Shown: positions 54,433-64,000 of the stretch, piece after piece
How the letters are laid out: the number at the start of each line of letters is the position of its first letter
Numbering within the stretch: the first letter of the stretch is position 1
Source: Aspidapion aeneum
Lineage: Eukaryota > Arthropoda > Insecta > Coleoptera > Brentidae
Assembly (NCBI GenBank): GCA_963576565.1
Contig: OY755038.1
Span: 12,787,756-12,851,755 of the forward strand
Length of the DNA stretch: 64,000 nucleotides
Direction: 5' to 3'
Program-made: the position numbers and the translations under genes
The notes under the pieces: generated by a model
Databases searched by the model: none
Seen by the model: only the letters and a program-made list of their open reading frames with translations
Told to the model about the DNA's origin: nothing

Positions 54433-55220
54433 GGTTTTTTAAATTTCTTCGATGGTTTTATCATAGTTCCAGCCTTCCAAGCTCAGCACTCTAGCGTTTC
54501 TGAAAGTGCACAATGTTACTTTTACATAACATTATATGTATAGGGGAGGGAAATAAATTAAAATTGTCGTGTTTTTATATTTTGTTCTATTTTTATCATA
54601 GTTCCTATCAGTCTTCCAATGCTCAGTGGAAGTGGGTAGTGTTACTTTTACATAACTTTACATTTATAGGGGACGAGAGTAAATGAAAATATTGGGCTTT
54701 TTAAATTTTTTCCCATGGTTTCATCATAATTTCTATCAGCATTCCGATGCTCAGCTCTCTAGCGTTTCTGGAAGTGGGCAATGTTACTTTTATATAAATT
54801 TACATTTATAGTAGAGGGGAGTAAATTAAAATGTTTGTGTTTTTAAATTTTTTCATATAGTTTTATCATAGTGTCTTTCAGTCTTAACAAGTTCAGCTCT
54901 CTAGCGTTTCTGAAAGTGGGCAGTGTTACTTTTACATAACTTTACATTTATAGGAGAGGGAAGTAAATTAGAATTTTGGGGTGTTTTAATTTTTTCCTAT
55001 AGTTTTATCATAGTTCCTATCAGTCTGCCAAAGCTCAACTCTCTAGCATTTCTGGAAATGGGCAATGTTACTTTTACATAACTTTATATGTATAGGGGAG
55101 GGGAGTAAATTAGAATTTTGGAGTTTTTTAATTTTTTTCCAGGGGTTTGGTCATAATTTCTATCAGTCTGCCAAATTTAAGCTTTGTAGCTTGTCTGGAA
55201 GTACAGTAGAATATTGATGA
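54433..55220. repeat. ~135-bp tandem repeat, about six units
   Basis: Units contain TTTTATCATAGTTCCTATCA, CAGCTCTCTAGCGTTTCTG, GTGTTACTTTTACATAAC and TATAGGGGAGGGGAGTAAAT, at about 54433, 54572, 54695, 54830, 54972 and 55110, each roughly 120-145 bp and 80-90% alike. Followed by a (GAGT)n tract at 55229-55253. Confidence 0.85.
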
Positions 55221-55253
55221 TCTAGACATGAGTGAGTGAGTGAGTCAGTGAGT

Positions 55254-55807
55254 GGCAATTTCGACGTTTTTTGACATTTCGTACTACTTTATGGAATACC
55301 ATGAAACTTGGAGGGGTTGTTCACTCCATGAAGATCTACGACTGTGCAAAGTTTGAGATTTGTAGCTCATTCCGAAGTAGAGGTTTAGATAGGCCAAATA
55401 TCGGCTGAAATGTTTCAAGAAAATATGGTTACGGCGCGCGAACTTGGCGAGGCACTGCCGTGCCCTCAGATTAGCACTTAGATGTACATTTAATGACATT
55501 TTTCGTTATTTGTTAAAAAAAACAGATTTTCGGTAATAAGTTTACTCTTACTGTAATGCAGTCGCGGCTGGTAACGTTATAAATGGGGGGGGGGGACAGA
55601 AATTTAAATTGCATAAAAAATGAGATAAAAAAACTTACCGAAACAATTTTATTGTAGTATTTTCCAAACAAGCAGCTACTCGGTGTAGTTTTTAGTTTAT
55701 TTGTTTATAGATAAAGTCCATTCGCCTTTCTTTTTCATGTCTCCGTAGAGCAATCTCAAAAATCCCACAGAATTCTAAACAGTCTATTAACCTACTAAGT
55801 ATATGCT
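55254..55807. other. No recognised gene; G-run
   Basis: Mixed sequence with a G-run at 55586-55597 (GGGGGGGGGGGG). The minus-strand frame at 55284-55499 is unplaced. Confidence 0.35.
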
Positions 55808-56200
55808 TTGCCTATAGGCACTATTCAATTGGCACCTAATATCAGTCTTGCCTAGCATAGAAAATTATATGTGGTTATTTAAATGAATATCCCTTACTTT
55901 GTGTCTTTTTAACTTTTCACTAAAGTGCTTAATATCACACATTCCCTTTGCACGCAGGATCACTTCGTGGATTGTTCATAACAAAACAAATAAAGCAAAA
56001 AAAACATTTCTTTTTTTACAACTGCACAACCAGTTTTCAGCATCGTATAGTTTTTTATTAAATTTTCTATTATAAGTTTTTATGGAAAACTCCTCGGCAT
56101 TAGTTACACTAAAATCGCAAGGAAATAGTTCATATTTGTTGAAAATGTTGGGGAGAACAGCTGTTTTACGTGCTGTGAAATTCAAATAGTGCTGAAGCAA
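55808..56200 (-). pseudogene. hAT transposase TTF zinc-finger relic, copy 2
   Basis: The minus-strand frame gives EEFSIKTYNRKFNKKLYDAE followed by NWLCSCKKRNVFFALFVLL and, across a frameshift, the KHFSEKLKRHK region, parallel to 13345-13722. W...C...N.FFCF.CLL is the TTF zinc-finger pattern. The left end TTTGCCTATAGGCACTATTC is identical to copy 1 bar one base. Confidence 0.6.
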
Positions 56201-56231
56201 TTTTTGATGAATTGATCATTTTGGGATGACG

Positions 56232-58623
56232 CACAGTGGAACGTTTCACTAATCTAGGTGGACATGGTTAAGTACTATAAATTAACATTTCAGCTACCTA
56301 CAATTAAAGAGCATATTCCATACATCCTAGATCCAAAATATTATTTTTTTATCCCCTCTGGTTGTCAAGATATTTGCATTGAAATTTGCATCTTAAAAAT
56401 ATTCTGCTTAGACATTTTAATCTTATGTATGGGCAATGCTTTAAAACAATATTGTTTTTTCCCGCGTAGTAGGCGCTGGAGTAAAACATGTGCCAGGCAT
56501 TTTTAGAGTGACATGTCCTTAAGACTAGGGAAGCATTTTGACTGTCATTGTTGCAGTGTTTTACTTGCTATGATTTTATGAATTCGCTGGTGTTTTGGTA
56601 AGGAAAATTTTATTTTTATATAGTTTTTGTTAGACTGAAACTTTAGTTTGTTAGAATTTGTTGATGTTAGTTTTATTATTTTCTAATTAACCGAAATCTC
56701 TATTTTCTGACGCAGTATTGAAATTTTGTCCTTTTTTTGCGGTAAACTTGTACTTAATTATTTTGTTACCCTGCAACCCTAAAAATAGAAAACGTATTAT
56801 TTATGTTTAATGACATTTTCTTTTTGATACCTTCACAAATGGGGATTTTCTAAGCTAAATTAGTCAATCTTCGTGCATTTTTCTATATCACGATGAGTCA
56901 ATGTGTCTGTTTGTCTACAGGGTGTCCTGATAAAAGTAAGTACATAGGGCTTTGCGGGATTTGCAGAAACGGTAACACTTACGATATTCGTTCAAAAGGA
57001 AAAAAGTGGCGCTATTACGAGCTTAATCGGATGCAGTGTCAAAGTTAAAAATATCTACAGGGGGTTTCAAAATAATGCTTAAAAACTTAAATTGAGTTAT
57101 TCGAAAAATTAAAATATTGTCGCTTTCTTTTAAACAAATTGAATAAAACTATATAAATATGACTAGGCCAATAAAATGACGTTAACAATTTTTTTGGGAC
57201 TTTATTTTTTTCAAAAAGTCACAATTTCTTGTTTTTTAGGTATTATTTTCGACGAAAAAAATTTTTTTTTGATAACGCCGAAAATTTGTTATTTGGGTGT
57301 ATTTTGACCTATCCTAGCAATATCGTCGTGATGTCTGTCTCTGTGAGTGTATATATTATTTCTGTCCGTAACACGATAGCTCCTAAACCGCTAAACCCAT
57401 TTTCATAAAATTTTCAGGTAAAATAGTGCTCGACACTCTTACGAGCTGGTTAGATTTTGGTTAAAATCTATTAATGCTAATGACAGTTTTTTGACAATTA
57501 AAATTTTAAAAAATCTATCTTTTTAACGGAGCATCGTATAAATATACAGTTTTCGTAATACAGTAGACTATATTTTGATCAATAATTCGTGTTATAACTA
57601 AAAACTCCGTAAGAGCTTCAGTTTCTCAGATATATACAAAAAAAATTTCAAAGCTGATATATTATCATGGCTTCACTTGAAGTGTGCTAATAGGCTAGCC
57701 GGGAAGGTATCAGATCCCTCATGGATCCATTTATACTCAATACAATAGCGCCACTTTTTTACCAAAATTGGCATGTCTTACCGTCTTATAAATCTGCATC
57801 TGCACCAAACCCCAAGGGAAGTTTTTTGAGGTTAAAAAAATCCAAAAAATTAAGTTTTAAACGGAGCAAGTTATTAATGCGGTTTTAGAAATATGATAAT
57901 ATATTTTTCTTGTCTTTTTTGTGTCAGATTGAGAAATTAATTAACACAGTTTAGTTTGCAAGATAATAATAAAATGGACTGTTAGTTAACTATTCTATTA
58001 TTTGTAATGTTAAGTAATGATATTTTTCAAATAAAAATGGAATTTTCCAATTTAATAAATATTTTTTTATACTTTCTTAGTTATATAAAATTAAAATCCA
58101 AATATCTCTTAAATTTTCTCACATTAAACCGCTTTAAAGATAATGCCATCCGATAAACATTTTCCATTATAATTTTATGGGTTGGTTTCACCCCCGGGCA
58201 AGGGGTGAGAGGTTTAAAATTTTTAATGCATTTATTTTTCATATAGTGACAGGTAAGAGCGGAATTTTTTTCTTGATCGTCCCTTACCGCCTAAAACGTC
58301 TTTATTTAAATTTTTCTGAAACACATTGTATATTGCAAAACTGTTTTATTTAAATTCTTTCTTGCAAAAACTACAAAAAATATATACCGTTACTTCATTG
58401 TTATAAAATTTGTTGAAACAATTTTCGTTAAAAACATACAGTATGACTACAAATCTTAAAATCGTTAAAATCTGAATCACCCTATATAAGAGGTAGGTAA
58501 TATTGCAAATACTAAATGCTTTTAAATATTTTATGTTATTTTAAAGCTAAAAAAATCAAGCATTAAAGAGTGTTAATGTTGCTCAGGGGTTGTCCACCTA
58601 GATCTTCAAAACGTTCCACTGTG
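56232..58623. mobile_element. Transib-like non-autonomous element
   Basis: Ends CACAGTGGAACGTTT and AAACGTTCCACTGTG are exact inverted repeats; after a short diverged gap they continue through ATCTAGGTGGACA. The flanks are TGACG at 56227-56231 and 58624-58628. A CACWRTG-type terminus with a 5-bp GC-rich duplication is the Transib/RAG-recombinase signature. The 2.39-kb interior has no transposase and contains another fragment opening with CAGGGTGTCC at 56919. Confidence 0.75.
56919..57300. repeat. CAGGGTGTCC fragment (pair with 62796-63115)
   Basis: Shares CAGGGTGTCC, GATAAAA, GAAACGGTAA, AAGATATCTACAGGGG-type and AATGACGTTAACAA blocks with 62796-63115, in the same order but diverged. No matching right end was found. 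Confidence 0.6.
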
Positions 58624-59813
58624 TGACGTCTCAAATAGATCAGCTGATGCGTAGATATGTCGTGGATCACAAAGCATTGTTTACTGTAAAAATTGAGTTT
58701 TCAATTTAAGTTTTAAGCTCAGAAGATCCAAATTCTATTTTCCATTTTCAGATACCAAATAATCTGTCAAATACTTAAAGTAAACGAAATAGGGCGTAAA
58801 TGACTATCACGCGGCTGAGGGTCACATAAGACCACGGTTCGGTCCGCTTTGCAGAGTCAATATGTTATGCTGAGGGTCGCCGAACAATGAAGCATTTACA
58901 CGGTCGATTTCAGTCATACGTCGTATGCGACCTACGGTCGCGCGGCAAAAGTCGAGAGGCACCCAACTTTTGGCAGATTCGATCTAGTCGCATGCGGCGC
59001 AGACGATTTCCCATTTATACGGGCGATTATAGCCGTGCGGCCTGGCCGTCCTTACCGCCTAAAACGTCTTTATTTAAATTTTTCTGAAACACATTGTATA
59101 TTGCATAACTGTTTTATTTAAATTCTTTCTTGCAAAAACTACAAAAAATATATACCGTTACTTCATTGTTATAAAATTTGTTGAAACAATTTTCGTTAAA
59201 AACATACAGTATGACTACAAATCTTAAAATCGTTAAAATCTGAATCACCCTATATAAGAGGTAGGTAATATTGCAAATACTAAATGCTTTTAAATATTTT
59301 ATGTTACTTTAAAGCTAAAAAAATCAAGCATTAAAGAGTGTTAATGTTGCTCAAGGGTTGTCCACCTAGATCTTCAAAACGTTCCACTGTGTGACGTCTC
59401 AAATAGATCAGCTGATGCGTAGATATGTCGTGGATGACAAAGCATTGTTTACTGTAAAAATTGAGTTTTCAATTTAAGTTTTAAGCTCAGAAGATCCAAA
59501 TTCTATTTTCCATTTTCAGATACCGAATAATGTGTCAAATACTTAAAGTAAACAAAATAGGGCGTAAATGACTATCACGCGGCTGAGGGTCACAGAAGAC
59601 CACGGTTCGGTCCGCTTTGCAGAGTCAATATGTTATGCTGAGGGTCGCCGAACAATTTACACGGTCGATTGGGTCGATTTCAGTCACGCGTCGTATGCGA
59701 CCTACTGTCGCGCGGCAAAAGTCGAGAGGCACCCAACTTTTGGCAGATTCGATCTAGTCGCATGCGGCGCAGACGATTTCCCATTTATACGGGCGATTAT
59801 AGCCGGCCAGAAA
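58283..59813. repeat. 768-bp tandem duplication
   Basis: 58283-59050 and 59051-59813 are about 97% identical, both starting CTTACCGCCTAAAACGTC. Each contains the right end of the Transib-like element (second copy ends at 59391) and a GC-rich block. The junction is abrupt at GGCCGTC|CTTACCGCC. Confidence 0.9.
58795..59050 (+). repeat. GC-rich repeat module with short inverted repeats
   Basis: GGGCGTAAATGACTATCACG, TATGCGACCTACGGTCGCGC and ATTTATACGGGCGATTATAG blocks stand out from the AT-rich surroundings. It repeats at 59563-59820. Short palindromes (GCGACCTACGGTCGC, GTCGCATGCGGC) occur. It may be an inserted MITE or SINE; no end structure is clear. Confidence 0.45.
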
Positions 59814-59928
59814 TCGACCCGTGTAAATGCCGCTTTAACCTACAGTCCACACCTAACATCTTTAACTTCCAGACAACTCTCCTTTCTGGACCCCAGGGAT
59901 ACCCCAACACCCTGTACTAGTCACACTT

Positions 59929-60398
59929 TTACCGCATTAACGAGACATTTTTATTTTCCGTGTTTAGTCATAGTCAGTAAATAAACAATGTTCTTTACTC
60001 GGTTTTTTTAAAAGTTCATTGTTTTATTCACTGAGTTTTACTACGCCTCCCAAAAATGCCCTTGATTTGCTTGTCGGAATCTTTGATGTGGGCCCACCTA
60101 ATTTTCATCAATACATATAGATGCAACGGATTTCCTACTAAACGTTGTATCCAACAATTTTGCTATTTTGGGTTTGATAGCATCTTGAACTTAAAAGATT
60201 TCACTTATCTTGCGTCTATTTGGTAGATGGACTTTTATAATGTATTTTGGGGTAAAATATTCCGACGAAGATAGTACTTCCCAAATTGGTTAAAAGAAGT
60301 TCCTATAAACATCAGTGGCGGAACAATGTAGTCGAAAAAGGCGTATTTAAGATAGATTAAATTATAAAAAATAAATTATTGATTTATTTATAACATTG
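59929..60398. repeat. Interspersed repeat, copy 2 (pair with 5265-5742)
   Basis: Same order of blocks as 5265-5742 at about 90% identity, with small deletions. It ends at the (TA)n tract instead of the TTCATGGAAAG sequence of copy 1. Confidence 0.75.
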
Positions 60399-60404
60399 TA
60401 TGTA

Positions 60405-60425
60405 CTGTATATATATATACATATA

Positions 60426-60470
<45 letters not shown>
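60405..60470. repeat. (TA)n microsatellite
   Basis: TATATATATAC-ATATATC followed by an uninterrupted (AT)n tract. The frame running through it is an artefact of the repeat. Confidence 0.9.
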
Positions 60471-60474
<4 letters not shown>

Positions 60475-60679
60475 CAAGCGAAAATCACTCTGCTCATGCT
60501 GCTGCGCATGCGGAAGTCAGGCAGCCAAAGTACACTTGGTAGGGCTAGCGTCTTTCACGAGCTTTACGTGGCTGAGTTCGGCATAGGTATCACTTGAAAG
60601 AATGGTTGAAAGGTTAGGTTTTAAGAATTACTTTGGAACACCGTGTATGTTACTGTGAAAGTCCGCACCCTTGTTAATG

Positions 60680-60880
60680 TCGATATTCAACGATTTCCCA
60701 AAAATATTATTTCTGCACATACAGAGTTTTGATTAACGATATTGTAAATTTTATTTAGATGCAAAACTTTTTATTATAAAGAGAAAAATTATTAAAATTA
60801 TACAAAAAAAACCAAAAAAGGGTCTCCGTCATAAAAAAGGTTTACCCTATGCTGTTGCGTTTGTTAATAATAAATAATAT
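60680..60880. repeat. ~200-bp interspersed repeat (pair with 11570-11765)
   Basis: See 11570-11765. This copy is followed at once by GTGAGCT-family palindromes. Confidence 0.7.
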
Positions 60881-60889
60881 ATAACTATA

Positions 60890-61221
60890 ATAGTGTGAGC
60901 TATCGCTCAGATTTCAAATTTTTAGCTCACACTACTACTTTACTATAGTAGCACGGATCACCTTCAAAGGTGATCCGTGATAGTAGTGTGTTAGCTCACA
61001 CTACTACTATACTATAGTAGTGTGAGCTATGGTGATCCTAATTTTTTCGAGAAAAAAAAAGTTGCTCAGAATTCAAAATTTTTAGCTCACACATATACTA
61101 TACTATAGTAGTGTGAGCTATGGTGATCCTAATTTTTTCGAGAAAAAAAAAGTTGCTCCGATTTCAAAATTTTTTATATATCTTTGCGTTTCAGATGATT
61201 TTGAAACTTTTTTGTTGCGCC

Positions 61222-61275
<54 letters not shown>

Positions 61276-62530
61276 ATGTCTGTCTGTAACGACCAACGCG
61301 CATAACTCAAAAACCGCTTTGCCGATTTTAATGAAATTTGGTACCTAGGCTGGGTCTTGGGTCGTGATGGTCCCATTTAAAAATGAACAAAATCCACCGA
61401 ACACAAACCAAATAAAAGGGTGGGGGTAGATTTCAAAAATTAGAGTTTATGTGAAAATATGGCGTGTGTGATATCAAACGAAAGGTAATTGAGTCTGGAG
61501 TTAAACCAAATACATTTTAATTTATTTAAAAAAAAGGGTGGGGGTATATTTCAAGAATTAGAGTTTAAGTGAAAATATGGCGTGTGTGATATCAAACGAA
61601 AGGTAATTGAGTCCGGAGTTTAACAAATAACATTTTAGTTTTTTCTTTTTTTAAGGGTGGGGGTAGATTTTAAAAATTTGAGTTTAAGTCAAAACATGGC
61701 TTGTGTGGTATCAAACAAAAGGTAATTTAGTCTGGAGTTGAATAAAATATATTTCAGTTTTTAGTTATATTAGCTCACACGTAAACTATAACTGTAGTAC
61801 CTAGTGTGAGCTTAGGGGCCCATATATTGGCAGAGTATTTATATATCTTTGCGTTTCAGATGATTTTGAAACTTTTTTGTCGGGCCGTCTGTCTGTATGT
61901 CTGTAACGACCAACGCGCATAACTCAAAAATCGATTGCTCGATTTGAATGAAATTTGGTACCTAGGCTGGGTCTTGGGTCGTGATGGTCCCATTTAAAAA
62001 TAAACAAAATCCACCAAACGCAAACCAAATAAAAGGGGTAGATTTCAAAAATATGAGTTTATGTGAAAATATGGCGTGTGTGATATCAAACGAAAGGTAA
62101 TTGACCCTGGAGTTAAAGAAAATACATTTTAGTTTATTTAAATAAAAAGGGTGGGGGTAGATTTCAAAAATTAGAGTATCAAACGAAAGGTAATTAAGTT
62201 TGGAGTTAAATGAAATGAATTTCAGTATTTAGTTATATTAGCTCACATGTACACTGTAACTATAGTACCTAGTGTGAGCTTAGGTGCCCATACATTGGCA
62301 GAGTATTTTATATACCTTCGCGTTTCAAATGATTTTGAAACTTTTTTATCGCGTCGTCTCTCTGTAACGACCAACGCGAAAAATTCAAAAACTGCTTGCC
62401 CGATTTTAATGAAATTTAGTATCTGGGTTTGGTATTGGCTTTAGATGGTTCCGTTTAAAAGTCAATAAAATCCAGCGGACATAGCCGGAAAAAAAGGGTG
62501 GGGGTAGATTTCAAAAATTAGAGTTCTGGT
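60890..62530 (+). repeat. GTGAGCT-family cluster, three or four head-to-tail copies
   Basis: Repeated palindromic starts (AGCTCACACTACTACTATAC / ACTATAGTAGTGTGAGCT) at 60928-61130. Then a full copy: TTTCAGATGATTTTGAAACT, (GTCT)n at 61224-61287, AACGACCAACGCGCATAACT, GTGATGGTCCCATTTAAAAA, and three ~110-bp modules with ATGGCGTGTGTGATATCAAA, ending TAGTGTGAGCTTAGGGGCCC (about 61800). Two further copies with shorter interiors follow (61830-62290 and 62300-62530). Confidence 0.85.
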
Positions 62531-62582
62531 CAGAATATTACTTCTGTAAAATAAAAAATCTGTCTGACTTTTTCTTTACGTT

Positions 62583-62793
62583 TTGAATTAGTGAATAAAC
62601 CCCATTTTTATTAGCTTTATTTCAATAAGGCGTGTATTTTTTTGATATCTTAATCATAAAACGCATATTATATAAACCATATTACCCAACAACTTGAGTC
62701 AGTAGACTTAGGCTACTAGGTATATGATATAAACATAGAAAAAAGTCAGCCGTGAGTGCCAAGAAACGCGTGTGAAATTTTTAAGTATTAGAA
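62583..62793. repeat. ~210-bp repeat (pair with 17520-17735)
   Basis: Homologous to the left flank of the hAT insertion at 17738. The shared sequence runs to TTAGAATA, where a CAGGGTGTCC end begins at 62796 instead. Confidence 0.85.
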
Positions 62794-62795
62794 TA

Positions 62796-63115
62796 CAGGG
62801 TGTCCCAGATAAAATCAACTACATGGTGATTTCGGAAACGGTAAGAGATACGAGTTTGTTTAAATGAGAATAAAGTTGCGCTTTTCTAAGCCCAATCAGG
62901 TGCTGTATCAATATTAAAGATATCTACAGGGGTTACTAAAATATCAAGCAAAAACTAAAAATTGTGTTATTTAAAAAATTTAAATATCGCCGCCATCTTG
63001 CAAACAAATTTAATGAAATTTGGTAGTTTTGTATAAGCAACTACGGCCAATCGAATGACGTTAACAAATTTTTTCTAGGCCTTCTAGTTTTTTTGAAACT
63101 ATAGCCAACTTTGTT
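62796..63115. repeat. CAGGGTGTCCCAG fragment
   Basis: Begins right after the TA of TTAGAATA and resembles 56919-57300. No right end visible before the next repeat. Confidence 0.6.
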
Positions 63116-63224
63116 ATTTCTTATGACAGCCATATTGGATTTATACTTCAATAGAGCATAAAAGGAGCTTTTTAACCGTTTATAATAAGACTATCTTTGG
63201 ATGACGGAAAATGTGAATTTATTA

Positions 63225-64000
63225 AAAAATACTTTGCCAATATATGGGCCCCTAAGCTCACACTAAGTATTATAGTTATAGTGTATGTGTTAGCTAATAT
63301 AATTAAAAACTGAAATAAGTCTTCTTCAACTCCAGACTAAATTACCTTTCGTTTGGTACCACACAAGCCATGTTTTAAATTTAACTCAAATTTTTAAAAT
63401 CTACCCCCACCCTTAAAAAAAATCAAAAACTAAAATGTATTTTGTTTACCTCCGGACTTAATTACCTTTCGTTTGATATCACACATGCCATATTTTCACG
63501 TAAAGTCTAATTTTTGAAAACTACCCCCACTCTTTTAAAAAAAAAAACTAAAATGTATTTTGTTTCACTCCAGACTCAATTACCTTTCGTTTGATATCAC
63601 ACACGCAATATTTTCACGTAAACTCTAATTTTTAAATCTACCCCCACCCTTTTATTTGGCTTGTGTTCGGTGGATTCTGTTCATTTTTAAATGGGACCAT
63701 CGCTACCCAAGATCCAGCCTAGGTACCAAATTTCATTGAAATCGGGCAAGCGGTTTTTGAGTTATGCGCGTTGGTCGTTACAGACAGACAGACAGACATA
63801 CAGACAGACAGACAGACAGACGGCGCAACAAAAAAGTTTCAAAATCATCTGAAACGCAAAGATATATAAAAATTTTTGAAATCGGAGCAACTTTTTTTTT
63901 TCTCGAAAAAATTAGCCATAGCTCACACTACTATAGTATAGTATATGTGTGAGCTAATAGTTTTAGCTCACACTACTACTATACTATAATAGTGTGAGCT
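63225..64000 (-). repeat. GTGAGCT-family repeat, minus copy at window end
   Basis: Mirror image of 61020-61820: GGGCCCCTAAGCTCACACTA at the left, three TACCTTTCGTTTGATATCAC modules, (GACA)n at 63783-63820, and the terminal palindrome twice (63918-63957 and 63964-64000). The window stops within or at the last palindrome. Confidence 0.85.

Noticed and set aside
61118..61376. Frames with QTDRQTDRQTDR on either strand
   Set aside because: Products of the (GTCT)n tract in the GTGAGCT repeat; the same appears at 22980, 43529 and 63764 with no independent coding signal.

Overview
The window looks like a repeat-saturated intergenic or intronic stretch from a large, AT-rich insect genome. A beetle-like or similar arthropod is my inference; the species cannot be named from sequence alone. 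The evidence is arthropod-type non-LTR, Ty3/gypsy, mariner/Tc1-like, hAT-like and Transib-like elements, dense TA-flanked CAGGGTGT foldback elements, and one insect-like mitochondrial dehydrogenase gene. Gene content is very low and nested insertions are the rule.

Layout. 0.8-1.5 kb: TIR foldback element, repeated at 31.3-32.05 kb. 1.57-2.15 kb: broken transposon ORF, then a 10-bp minisatellite with an embedded dimeric array (to 3.2 kb). 3.7-5.25 kb: three-level nest (MITE inside LINE inside palindromic element). 5.3-8.2 kb: LINE interrupted by a hAT element with a perfect 8-bp target duplication. 9.3-11.4 kb: 5'-truncated Ty3/gypsy with one LTR. 11.8-13.7 kb: foldback, minisatellite, hairpin and hAT zinc-finger relic. 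14.17-15.72 kb: 5'-truncated LINE with a 9-bp target duplication. 17.7-20.7 kb: hAT-type element hosting an almost intact DD41D mariner-like transposon. 20.8-23.7 kb: two TA-flanked elements sharing one TA.

23.8-25.3 kb carries the only intact cellular gene, an uninterrupted 510-codon methylmalonate-semialdehyde dehydrogenase ORF. A decayed tandem copy follows at 26.0-27.3 kb, with a 223-bp hairpin insertion just upstream. 27.5-29.4 kb: element with a transposase-like ORF and six copies of a 15-bp motif. 34.6-37.5 kb: a ~522-bp satellite array, direct then inverted, in which every unit that includes this part of the repeat carries an apparently complete type I hammerhead ribozyme (six copies). 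This is the most notable system in the window. 38.05-39.24 kb: RNase H-bearing LINE. 39.7-49.0 kb: mini-palindromes with 9-10-bp target duplications, palindromic MITEs, a mariner nested in a foldback element, and a 1.8-kb hairpin element. 49.6-52.3 kb: mariner split by degenerate tandem repeats. 52.4-53.9 kb: second copy of the CAGCGTGTCC element. 54.4-55.2 kb: ~140-bp tandem repeats. 56.2-58.6 kb: Transib-like TIR pair, whose right end was later tandemly duplicated (768-bp unit). 60.9-64.0 kb: cluster of a GTGAGCT-palindrome repeat family with (GTCT)n tracts.

The genes do not form a pathway. What works together here is the transposon ecology: several elements can be ordered in time from nesting and target-site duplications. 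The ribozyme satellite is the best candidate for a transcribed, self-processing RNA. All coordinates were read by eye; approximate edges are stated as such.
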